A DNA stretch of 64,000 bases from Anadara kagoshimensis. Its lineage: Eukaryota; Mollusca; Bivalvia; Arcoida; Arcidae. Position 1 is the first letter of the stretch. Each line of letters starts with the position of its first letter. Shown here piece after piece: positions 10,656 to 21,689 of this stretch. A model generated the notes under the pieces. That model was not told the DNA's origin. It was given only the letters and a program-made list of their open reading frames with translations, and made no database searches. The translations under genes were made by a program, and so were the position numbers. The stretch is from the NCBI GenBank assembly GCA_021292105.1, contig CM037873.1, forward strand, positions 17,786,527 through 17,850,526. Direction: 5' to 3'.

Positions 10656-12790
10656 TTTTATATTCCATTATATCACTCCTCTTCACAATATGATAGTTTT
10701 AAAATGTTATTGTCATCTTGGTATTATTGGACTGCTGTGTCAAGACATTGTCCTCAGCTTACATAATCTCTAAATCTGCATATCACATATTCAGTGAATT
10801 AATCTGATCATGCCTGAATTTGAACAAATATGTAGCTTATATAAAAAAGAACAGGAATGTAAACATGACATTTAATTTCTAGACCATAACATTTATACAT
10901 TATGAGTTTTTCAGGTTTTTGGCAGGTTGAACAGCTTCATATACCCTGTCAAAGATTATTCTGCACTTTGAGCAGCAAACATGGGGTGTAATCTGCCAAA
11001 CCCTGTATTACGACTTTGTCACTCTTCAAAGTTAAGCTAGGATTGTGTATTATGTTTTACTTGCATAACTTATGTACCTTGTTGCCATGTCTGTTTACAG
11101 TAACTATAGACTTCTACTATGTATGAGTTACTTCCCTTTTGCCTCTACGCGTGTATGTAGTATGTACCATGTCAGATTTATGAACAGTTCCACATACCAT
11201 GGCAAGTAAAGCAATTACTATGTAAAAATTACTTGAAGGATGACAAATATTTATATTTCTTGTACCAGAACATGCCAACTATGTAACTATTTTCTGATTA
11301 TCATATGAATTTTAATGTGACCTTGGCAGTGCCAAATATGAAATTCATGATGCAAATTTATATGATGCCAACAATAGGTAATGATGTCAAATGCATTTTG
11401 TAGTCATATGACATCTTGTTAAGGGTAGTTTTTATTCTAAACAGTCCAAATTTTCAACTTTTAAAAAAAGGCTAAAAGTATTTCTTAGTCATGTTACCAA
11501 GAGTTGTCAGTTTCACTGAAAGGACATTTGTGATTATTAGTCCCTGTGGCAGAATGCAGGTAGAAGACACAGGTGCTGGAGGTTTCACCCCATTACATTT
11601 CCACTCCATGTCGTCCTCGCCAATATTTTTATTTTCTGCCCAACTTATCATTCCGCCCCAAAACTTTCTGCCCCAACTAAATTTTCCGACCTAGCACATT
11701 ACGCCCCAATTTATATATTTATTTAATTAAAAACAAAATAAGTGATATAATCTTGAAATACAGAAATTACTCTGACAAAATAAGTGAAGACATCTTGAAA
11801 TACAGAAAATTAATGGAACAAAATAAGTGAAATAACCTTGAAAAACGGAAAATCAAACCTGATGAAATAAGTTAAAGAACCTTGAAAAACAGAAAATCAA
11901 ATCTGATGAAATAAGTGAAATAATCTTGAAATACAGAAAATTAATTAATATAAGTAAAGTAATATTGATTATTAGGACCCGAGAAATTTCAGTTGGAAAT
12001 TTTAGATGGGGCGGAAGGTATAGAGTGGAAAATTTAGTTAAGACAGAAAAACTAGATGGAGCAGAAAATAAAGATATTGGAGCAGAATGACATGGGGCAC
12101 AAACGTTTAGGGCGAAACGTCTGTAATTCAGAATTAAGACACATGTTTGTGTGGTATGTACAGTCATCTGCTGTATTCTCGAGGGTTCCATTGCCTTGCG
12201 GTAGAGGACACTTGTCCATTAGGCAACATGAGGGTTTACAAAGCATGCAAGAGTAAGATAATCCAAAATGATATTGATAATCTAAGTACATAAACAAAAA
12301 CATGACGACTGAATTTAATCCAGAAAAATGTAATTCTATGCACCTTGGTCACAAAAAAAAAAAAATTAAAAAAAGAGAAAAAAATCTAAAGATCAAGAAA
12401 ATGCATACAGAAATGGACTTGGGTCTAGTAGTAACGAGAAATCACTATACAGTATACACACACCCACAAACCCTCATAAAGACCGTATAAATTATTTAGA
12501 CTGATAAATTGTTGGAATTTCCAACATAACTCATTGCCATAAAACGATATAAACAATTAAGGAGTCTGACAGTAAACACAGTAAAACTTTCTACCGACCA
12601 GATTCTAGTAAGTAAAGTAGAAAGCATATCACATTAAAAATATAGGATATTTCTAGTGTTGCTAAGAGAAATTGAGAAGTTGTGTTACGTAAACCTCATA
12701 TCGGTAGCCGTTGAGAATTTTATCCGGAAGTATGTCAGCGATTGTAGTGGCTGAATAGGAAACGGAACAGAGAGGAACAAACGAGAAGAA
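10656..12790. other. Intergenic region between the divergent ABHD18 and Maf genes
   Basis: This ~2.1-kb stretch separates the two head-to-head start codons and should hold both promoters. I see no TATA box or other core element that I would defend. A 510-bp MITE (11600-12110) takes up a quarter of it. ATG at 12732 opens an 8-codon upstream ORF (stop 12756-12758) before the Maf start. Confidence 0.5.
11600..12110. mobile_element. MITE with ~90-bp inverted ends and an internal 43-bp tandem repeat
   Basis: The left arm (11600-11695; contains ATTTTTATTTTCTGCCC, TTCTGCCCCAACTAAATTTT and ACGCCCC) is mirrored by the right arm (about 11998-12110) with scattered mismatches. Between them lie five head-to-tail copies of a 41-44-bp unit built on AAATAAGTGAAATAATCTTG, starting at 11736, 11777, 11820, 11864 and 11908. 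No coding capacity. MITEs with a tandem core are known from bivalves, but I do not assign this one to a named family. Confidence 0.65.
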
Positions 12791-15700
12791 ATGTTGCAAC
12801 CAATAATTCACTTTTTAAACTCACAAAGAATTTGTTTGGCCAGCGGTTCGCCAAGAAGAAACGAAATTTTAGAAAAAGTTGTAGGTAACACAATTTTAAC
12901 AATCTTGGTTTTCGTAAATCGTTAATTAATAATTTGCTGTGTCTTCTTGTTTTCTGGGGCACCTATAGTGTTCTGTCGTTGTTTGGAGCACCACTGTGTC
13001 CAGTAAACACTACAACAGTTAATTTATTAACTGATATCCATGGCATTAATTACCATAATCAATAATGTTTTAACAATTACATATGAGTAAAGTAAAATAA
13101 TTTTATAAACAAAGAAAAGAATAAAAAAGAAAGGATCCAATAAAAAAATAAAATCAAGAGGAGGTAGTTTCTTCTACATTAAAATTATTGGACGTAATTT
13201 TGCATTATAGTCTACTGTTTGTTTTCTCTATTTCAGAGAAAACAAGAATGCACATATTTTATAGATTTTCAGTAGGATGTGTTACAAATCAACTATTTAT
13301 CAACTTACATAAGCCAAGTCGTTACTAAAAATCATTGGTTCCATTCTTTTTTTTATTTTTTTACAAAATGGCAGGATATTTTATGTTGCATAGTGATGAT
13401 GGAAGAGTTGGCTATTTAAGTAGGTTAGTGCAGTTCAAGAATGGATTGATTTTGGCATAATCTGGGATGACCTTAATTGATTTAATAAACTAATAAAGTG
13501 AATTTCTTTCTGCATTTTTAAATTTTGAAAAAATTGACGTAAATTTAAAGTTATTTTAAAACTCAACCTGACATTTGAGCTATTCTTCATTTGTAAATAA
13601 AACATTCTCTGTCATCAGTAGATGCACACAAAAGACACCTAATTTTGTCAAAATTTTTACCACTATAAACACCTATCCACAATATTTTTAGTGTATAAAA
13701 GGAGTTATGATGCATGGGTTAGTTTGAAATCAGAATTTCTGATGAATCTGCTCATGTAAGTTAATGGATTATTGATTTGAATCCCCCATTGAAAATCTAC
13801 GAAATATTTCATTTTGCTTTCTCAGTAAGGTTAACAAACAGTAGTTACTATTATATACTAGTGTAAAAAAAAGAATACCCCAATGTATACAGAAATGATA
13901 CTAGTGTGAAAACAATGATTTATATTTATAAGATGTATTGGTTTTCACAAATTTTTTTTTCCTTGTGGTACATTTCATTAATTCATCTATTTTCTTACCT
14001 TGAGCAGTGCAAAACAAGGAAGGCCTGTGATGGTTAAAACTACTACTTACAATGCAATTAAAATGGTAAAAATTGCTAAACTTTTATTTTATTGTATTTT
14101 ATTTTTATTTTACATATAAACAGGGATTGAAATTTGAGGTTTTTCCATCAGTATTTGAAGAAAATGTGGACAAATCTGTGTATTCCACCCCAACAGATTA
14201 TGTCAGAGAAACAGCATATCAGAAGATGCAAGATGTTGTCAAAAGACTGGATGATAAAAAGGTCAGCAGGGCTTGAAAATTTTAATTTTACCCACTGGTC
14301 ATTGTCCATTAACATAGATCAAATTATTTCTGTCTTCAACAACCCTTTTCATTGATGGTAGGGGCCATGGGATGTCTTCTATGTATACCCATTGCCCCCT
14401 TTCATAAATAAAAAGGGGCAATGATAACAGAAATAATTATGTCTACATTAACCTCAGCTACTGTATAACCAAAAATATTTGCTGGGAAAAAATATTCGCT
14501 ATTTTCGCTGTGAACAGTGAAGCGCAAATATAAATCCCTAATGAATGTTTCTGTCCCAGACAATACTGGAAGCTGTAGTTAAATATGGATAAAGCCTCTG
14601 ATCATGACAAACTGCATTAATACTGCTATCTGTTATGTGGAAACAAAACTTTACTTACAAAATAGATGAAATCCAAATAATTTTTACATAGAAAAAAAAT
14701 AATACACATCCAAAATTATTAATATAACCTACAGTAAAACCTCGATTAATCGCCACCATTTGTTCAGTCAAATTTTGGCGTTATAAAGGGGTTTGGCGAT
14801 AAATTGGGGGAGGTGGATAAAGAAAAACATAATCAAAATGGATTTTGGGACTTCAAAATAGTATGGCGATAAGCGAGGTGGCAAAGTTATCGAGGGGCAT
14901 TATAACGAGGTTTTACTGTACTAGTATTTCAAACGAGTTATATTTACAGTGCTCAGTTGGTCACTATGAATAGCCAACACTTTGTTTATAAGGTCATGCA
15001 TGTGTGCACATAAATAATGTTGCATATGTAAGTCTAATCCATGGCAGATTTAACGGCATCTCTGATCGATGAAGTATGAAAACTGTCAGTAACTAGAAAA
15101 ACTGTGAGCCACAAGCTCACAAAAAATACCCCCCGCTCCCCCCACATAAAAAAATCCATCAGATCAAATTTTTAAATAGGAGGTGCACATCTACATTATA
15201 TCACAAAGATTGTGTGAAAGTTTCATGAAAATCCATTGAAGGGTTTAGGAGGAGTTGCGGATAAGAGATAGGTACCCTAAGGTGTAATGGAAGGTGGACG
15301 GACACACGGACGGACACCCCTATCACTATATACCCCCACTTTTTAAGCGGGGGGTATAATTAAGTAAGTTTGTTTGCAAATTTTGTCAAAAACGTGAGTG
15401 ATCCACAAAGCATGAATTGTTTTAAGTAACATGATCATTAACAAAAGTAACCAGTTGTTGTTTTTCAGGTGTCTGTTTGACTGTTGGATCCAAAAAATTC
15501 AAAAATTTTTAGGCACCAAATACTTATACATCATGTATTTAAGCTTTAATATCAATAACTAAACAGATTTAAACAGATAGAATACAAATGACACGGTTGA
15601 TTAAATTTATTTTACTTATTTCGTAAAGAGTAAAACTCACTTTCCTTGTATATACATTTTGTTTAATAGGAGAGTTACTTCCCTTTTACTAGAATCTCAC

Positions 15701-18700
15701 TCTCAACCAGGAAAGTTTCTCCCCATGAAAGAGTTTTCAAGTGAGAAACTGCGAAAAATTCTTCCCGCAAATATTTTTGGTTATACAGTATCTTCTTTAA
15801 GTTGAAAACCAATAAAAATCTATTGGTCCATAAGTCCATGGTGGCAGCTAGTGGTTGAGGCATCATGCCCTCAAATCCCTAGGTGTCTCACTGATTTTCT
15901 TAGTTGTAGGCCTTTGCTGATTGGCTTTGTACCAGTATATTGGACAGTGGTCTGCAATGTTTATCTGCAGCATTGTGGAGGAGTGCTGAGGAGTGTACTA
16001 GCACTCTGAAGGTCACTGGTTTGCACTAGTACAAAGTATAGATCCAAAACACTTGCTGGAACTCATAAACCACATGAAATCTGTCTAGATTAATCACTGA
16101 GATTTTAAAAACAATGTTTTGTCACAAATAGCTGAAAAATTGCTGATGCAATGCAAAACAACTTTCAACCAACCAACCATTGGTCCATAACAATGGATAT
16201 TTAACTTATCCCTCTATTTTCATTGGTCCATAACAATGGATATTTAACTTATCCCTCTATTTTTCATTGGTCCATAACAATGGATATTTAACTTATCCCT
16301 CTATTTTTCAAAAAATTTAGAGTATTTATGATTTATTTACTAGTGTGTTATTGATAGTCACTATTCAGATAATACTAGTATGTTGAAATTGTCACTATTC
16401 AGATACCGTGTCTAGATTGTCACTATATTTAAAATATATAGTATAATAAATTTTTTATTACAGAAAGTATATGATCTAATAATTGGAGCAGACACAGTGT
16501 TAAGTCAAGATGGTGAAATTATTGAGAAACCCAGAGATAGAGACCATGCATTTAAAATGTTATCAAAGTAAGTCTTACATAAATGGGTCAGTGTTAATGG
16601 TAAGCTGTAGATATACCAACATTTAACATTTTTAAACATGATTCAAAGTCTAAGATTGCATCATTAGAATTTCATCAGATTCTGATGATGGAATCTTAAA
16701 CTTTGCAATATGTCAGCACAAATATAATTGAAAAAAAATTTTTTTTCAAAATGTGTTATATCTATTAAAATGGCATGTGGTATGTGATTTTTGTGCAATT
16801 TCTTTTTACAAAAAATGTATTTGTTTTGTACGGGTATCACTTGTGCCGACTTTAGATCCCTACACTGTTACATATTAGTATCACAATCCACTTTGTTCAT
16901 TATACTAGTTTTTAACCAACCAGGCCAACAATAAGGAAAACAGTCTTTCTCACATACAAACTCAAACACCTTGCTTCCAAAACCAACACATTTTCCATCA
17001 CGACCTTCCCTATACAACACTAGCATGTATTTGAAGCTCATACTTTTTAACATTTATGTCAGAGATTTATGTCAGATTGATGACTGTACCATAAAAGTTG
17101 ATTTTAAATACTAGTACTGTAAATGTATTTATTTTCGCAGTTTACCAATTTTCACTTATTTTGCGGTTGTTTGTTTTGCTCTAAAATTAAAACTGAGCGA
17201 AATTTTATTATGCTTGTGTTATAGTGCATAATTAAACAACATTGAAATTTAACTACACTTGTATGTCTAAATTTCCTATATGGGGAAAATAAATACACAT
17301 GGAATTAAATATGTTTACAGTAATGAAGAAACAGTATTGAGTTATTTAAATGACATAAAATAGCTCATCTTACCAAAGGTCATATATAGTCAAGCTTTTG
17401 ACATTGCAATTTCAATTCTGATGTCTTCTTAAAGCTTGTAAACTAGCCATTATTTATCAGGTGAGCATATCAGGCCCATTTGGCCTCATGTTTATTTAGA
17501 TGAAACGAATGGTTGTTATCAATTAACTAATTAATTTTCTGGTTTTACATTTATCTCTTTTACAGTTTCAGTGGAAAGAGTCACACAGTGTATACAGGAG
17601 TAGTTTTGTATGCATCCACTTCAAACCCAGGTAGTTGGACTTTATAAGTTTATATCAACATCATTATATGTGTAATAACTTTAACATGATCATACAATAT
17701 TTTTTCTGGACAACAATAGTAGCTCAGTTGGTAGTGTGCTTGCTCTAAATGTAGGTCAGGTTCAAACCCTGGCCAGGTCTGACAAAGACTTGAAACTGGT
17801 AGTAGTTAGTGACTGTTGTTTTTCCGAGCACTGAGACACAAGACCTTGGTTTTGAGTTTCATCTGAAACTCACGTAAAATGACATCATCAATAAAGCGCA
17901 TGATTTTGACATTGAGATATTGTTGGTTGAGAAAAGTGATCTCATCCCTAGGGTGAGACAGGAAAATCTCACATGGGTAAAACGCTGGATTTCCATTTCT
18001 CATGTGTGAGAAATGTACATCTCAACCCTTGTTTTAATATATTTGGTTCAGAATGAGGTTTGCCTATAATTATAATTGTATTAGAACTTGGTTGAGATTT
18101 CCCTATTCGACACCACATGAAGTGATAGATTCTATTGAATCTTACTTTCTGTTTCAGAATTCCATGGAGATGACATGACAGAGGATAGAAGATATTATAA
18201 GAAGCAGTTTGAAGTGGGTACAGAAGTATTCATGTCACACCTAACATCGGATGTTATTAATGCTTACATAGATACAAAAGAACCAATGTAAGTACAGTGC
18301 AATCCATGAAAACAACGAACCCTTATTAAACTCACAGGGATTATCTAAGCCCTTGAGACTGTTTTTTGACTCTCTTGAATTTGACTCTTGATTTCCAGAA
18401 AGAATCAGATATGCTTAAAATTTTTAATTGTTTCACTCTGCAATTTGGTAGAAAATTGATTTGACCTCTGAAACTCAAGATTTACATGGAAAGTTTGTCT
18501 GTTGGCCCAGCCTAGTCCTGATTATTTGTATGTGTCCTATATCTTGTCAAATTTTCAAAATATACAGGTATAAAATAATCCATGTTAAACTAAATGATAA
18601 CCACGGTAAAACCTGTATATAGACCATATACCTGACCTAAGTAACATGAACTTTATAGACAGTGACTTTAACATTTTTAATTTTTGTGAAAGTACTGTAA

Positions 18701-19209
18701 ATTGGGAAATTTTTGCAATCGTTTTATTTTGTCGTAAATTCGCGAGTGAAACGAGTCACAAAAATAAAAGATTTGCCAAAAAAAGCAGAAATTAAAATTA
18801 ACTACAGAGTCGTAATCACGCGAAAATTTAAAGACAGGAATAAATATTAAAGTGCATTCACGTGAAAATTATGACGCGAAAATTTCCCAATCTACAGTAT
18901 TAAGCATAGGGAATTTAAAATGCTTGTCTTAATGGACAGGTGGTCTTTATTTGTAGAGGTGGTCACTCTGGCAGGTTTTACTGTGCATGTTCAATTTTTG
19001 TTGTTTTGTTTACATCAGAAATACAGAATTTATTCATTTTTGTTTACAGGGATAAAGCTGGAGGTTACGGTATACAGGCGATTGGTGCTACACTTATAGA
19101 GGGTATCCATGGTGATTACTATAACGTTATGGGATTTCCTGTACATAAATTTGCAAAACATCTATTATCAATGACATCTTATTCGAACAAAATTAACACT
19201 GAGAAATAA
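12791..19209 (+). CDS. ASMTL: Maf-type nucleoside-triphosphate pyrophosphatase (ASMTL N-terminal-half homologue), 6 exons
   Basis: Exons 12791-12880, 14124-14261, 16464-16567, 17566-17630, 18158-18287 and 19050-19209 join with matching phases into 228 codons plus stop. The protein shows the Maf signature: [12 protein letters not shown] at 16-27, IGADTVL at 83-89, EKPRD at 97-101, [10 protein letters not shown] at 114-123 and [12 protein letters not shown] at 177-188. Maf proteins hydrolyse dTTP, UTP and some modified nucleotides to monophosphate and pyrophosphate, a house-cleaning role in the cytosol. The sequence aligns with the Maf half of human ASMTL, but the stop follows directly after this domain, so the methyltransferase half is absent; the symbol refers to that half only. 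The start is the first Met after an in-frame TGA. Exon 2 uses a weak donor (AAG|GTCAGC). Confidence 0.92.
14730..14920. mobile_element. MITE, intact copy of the TACAGTAAAACCTCG family (191 bp)
   Basis: Perfect 15-bp terminal inverted repeats TACAGTAAAACCTCG / CGAGGTTTTACTGTA bound the unit, with TA at the tips. The interior holds repeated 'TGGCGATAA' and 'GAGGTGG' words. Other copies: 5461-5648 and a fragment at 658-768. Ends and TA target suggest Tc1/mariner-type mobilisation. Confidence 0.8.
15085..15365. repeat. Dispersed repeat with CCCCCCGC / GCGGGGGGTATAA ends
   Basis: The left end has TACCCCCCGCTCCCC and the right end AAGCGGGGGGTATAAT, inverted to each other. Inside are 'GAAAGTTTCATGAAAATCC' and 'GGACGGACACACGGACGGACA'. 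It resembles the repeats at 37959-38190 and 57118-57356 in layout and ends. Confidence 0.6.
16179..16309. repeat. Three tandem copies of a ~42-bp unit in Maf intron 2
   Basis: Copies of CATTGGTCCATAACAATGGA followed by TATTTAACTTATCCCTCTATTTT begin at 16179, 16221 and 16264. They are almost identical, so the duplication is recent. Confidence 0.95.
17115..17322. mobile_element. MITE with TACTGTAAA ends in Maf intron 3
   Basis: Left TACTGTAAATGTATTTATTT (followed by TCGC) and right GAAAATAAATACA ... TTTACAGTA are imperfect inverted repeats 208 bp apart, bounded by TA. Confidence 0.6.
17700..17830 (+). mobile_element. tRNA-derived SINE, 5' part
   Basis: TAGTAGCTCAGTTGGTAGTG (A box) and GGTTCAAACCC (B box) are followed by GACAAAGACTTGAAA and TAGTGACTG, as in the full-length copy at 58762. 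The downstream part has diverged or is missing. In Maf intron 4. Confidence 0.7.
18603..18984. mobile_element. Element with GGTAAAACCTG / CAGGTTTTACTG ends containing a nested MITE
   Basis: GGTAAAACCTGTATATAGACC near 18604 is matched inverted by GTGGTC...GGCAGGTTTTACTG near 18958-18983. Inside, 18692-18898 is a second element with TACTGTAAATTGGGAAATTT ends (inverted at the right as AAATTTCCCAATCTACAGTA) and TA at both tips. The nesting suggests the inner one arrived later. In Maf intron 5. Confidence 0.55.
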
Positions 19210-19644
19210 AGAACAATCTTTTAGTTTTAGTAACACTTATAGTTTTAATTTCTTTATGAGATGAGTGGATAAATGAAGTTTTAAGCCCCAGTCAAGATTC
19301 TTTCACTTTTGTCTAGGCAATCAGTGGATGAAGGGGAACTGTAGTGCATGGAGCAAAGCACCAACCTCCAGTAAACAAATTGACGAAGTTTTTCGTAATA
19401 GGATATGTCCCAAGTGGGGTTCCAACCTAGACTGTAACAAGCTTTATGATTCATAAGCATGTGCTTTACATGTAGACTTATTGGATGGCTAGGCTAGAAT
19501 GATCTTTAGATTCAACATTATTATGCAAACAAATATGTTGTACACGTATTATCAATAGCTATGTACATGTAGCTAAAATCTAGCATAGACATCAGTGCAT
19601 GTAATAAATGCAAGACAAAGTGCTCTAGAAGATTAACACTTTCC

Positions 19645-20165
19645 TGTTATGACCTATTATTGGAGAAGAAACCAATGGTCCTAAAAGGCTGACAACTCCC
19701 AGTATAGGAGACAAGACCAATTACACAAAAGGTTAACAATTCCCAGTATAAGGGACAAGAGCGATTGCTTAAGACAGTATAACCTCAATATTGGAGGCAA
19801 AACCAATTTCTCAAAATGGCAAAACCAATCATCAGAAGGTAACAACTTTGTATTGGAGCAGACTTGCTCCATAAGGCTAACAACATCCAGTATTGGAGGT
19901 GAAATCAATTGCCCCAGGGGACTATCAATCCAACCTAAGTATTCGAAGTAAAACTGACTACTGTAACTCAACTTTTATTCACAGATATTAACTTTCACAA
20001 TTCATTAACCAAAACAGTTTTGTGACTTTTAACTATAGCAGAGTATTGGGGGGGGGGGGGGGGGGGGTTATGTGAAAACTAACTAATAACTCAATGCAAA
20101 TAAAGGTTGGTTTACAGTACCCAAAAGGCCAACAGCTGTCGGTATTGAAGGTGAGAGCGAGACTC
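19645..20165. repeat. Degenerate minisatellite, ~45-60-bp period
   Basis: Recurring words 'AAGGCTGACAACTCCCAGTAT', 'GGAGACAAGACCAATT' and variants begin near 19685, 19730, 19775, 19835, 19875 and again near 20123. Copies differ in length and sequence. Just downstream of the Maf gene. A 20-G run at 20048-20067 lies between the last copies. Confidence 0.5.
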
Positions 20166-21274
20166 CTCCCAGAATGTTGTGGTTTTAATATGTTTAAGGC
20201 AGTGGGGTTTGGAATGTAACGTGAAGCTTACTTCCATTTTGATTGGTGGTGCTTGCCACAGTACCACACTGTGGCTTTAATTAGTGGTGCTTGCCACATT
20301 ACTATGTGTACTTCACTGTTACAAAGTGGATACAAAAATGTTAAAGAAATCCAAAACTTTAAATTTTCTGTCATAGTTTCAACTTTCAAATTAACTTTCA
20401 TATATTGTCTTCACCTCTATATTTACAATATGACTGTACCTGTCTTAGATGAAACATACAGAAGCAATTGTATTGCAATTCCCAATGAAAGACAATGGGG
20501 GTCATGACCTTGATGTGTATCAATTTTCCCACAATATTACGTCATGTCCTACACAGAGGGTCACGTGGACATGCGAGATACACCAATCTCGCATGGCTAA
20601 AAACTCTATATCACACAAGCAGATATGGAAAAAATAGCACCAAGGTACAAAATATTTATTAAAAGAAAGAATTGTAAATATAAGAAATGACATTTCTGAT
20701 CATGGTATTTCAAGGGGTAATGACAGATAGTGTGGTGCGTGCCAAATTCAAAATGAAGGGCTTTGCCACAGAATGTCATTTCTTAAATAAGGCCTTTGAT
20801 TGAAGCACACATTCATGGCAAGTTTTATGAAATCCTTGATATAAGGAAACAAGATTGACCTGTCTGCTTGACCACTCATTAGAATAGTCCTATAGAATGA
20901 TCCACTTAATACATGGGTAGTGTTACTATTCTCAGATAATACATGCACACAATACATCTGTTTATAGTCATGTACTCAAAATTAACACTGGAGTTCCTTA
21001 TACATACATGTACCAATTCATTATAGAATATTTTAATTTAAGGTCAAGCAAAAAGGTCTTTGTTGTTTGACTAAACCATTTATGAGGTATGGAGCGGACA
21101 GGCAAATGTCAGTGGCACAGAAATTAACCTTTTTGCTAATTGCTTCAATTTTCTGCCAATCAAGAATATATGGTCTCGGTTAAAGTGAAATAATCTTGAC
21201 CATCACTCACATTTGTCACTTTTAACAAGATTTGACCATCCTCACTGGTACTTCAAAAAGATTGATTGATTGGG

Positions 21275-21605
21275 GTTTAACTTTAACGTCCAAATGAGCT
21301 GCTATAGTGGTACTTCATGAAATTGGTTAGAGATTGATTGAATGGGGTTTACCCTCTCAGTCAAGAGTATTTCACTTATAACGAGAAGTCACCAGCATTA
21401 GGCAAAGTTGCAGAAATTTTTACCTTTGCAGTACACTCAGGACAATGTGCATGGAGGGTTCTTTAACCTGTAGCGTCTGCAGTCACACAGGGTATGTTTT
21501 AAGGTCTCTTCTAAAGGACCCCTTGACTTTCATTTCTAAATGCAGAATACTTGCATTTAGACCTTGGCTAGGTATCGAACCCACAACCTGCTAAATACAG
21601 AGGTA
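21275..21605 (-). mobile_element. tRNA-derived SINE, minus strand
   Basis: On the minus strand a B-box-like GGTTCGATACC precedes 'GACCTTGGCTAGG'-type body sequence; the tail AAGTGAAATACTCTTGACTG.. (plus strand 21355-21385) matches that of the other copies. The A box is badly worn. Confidence 0.65.
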
Positions 21606-21689
21606 GCACTGACCAATGCATAATGCAGGAATGACATGTTGAAAAAGGCAGTGTACAAAACAAAACCAACAACATCTGAAGCAAACAAA

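Larger units (their letters stand above)
14459..15790. mobile_element. Two inverted TACTGTATAACC termini 1.3 kb apart, with other repeats between
   Basis: TACTGTATAACCAAAAATAT followed by TTGC at 14459-14482 is matched inverted and exactly at 15767-15790. The space between holds a complete MITE (14730-14920) and a 'GGGGGGTATAA' repeat (about 15085-15365). This may be one 1.33-kb element with nested insertions or two separate fragments. It lies in intron 2 of the Maf gene. Confidence 0.5.
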
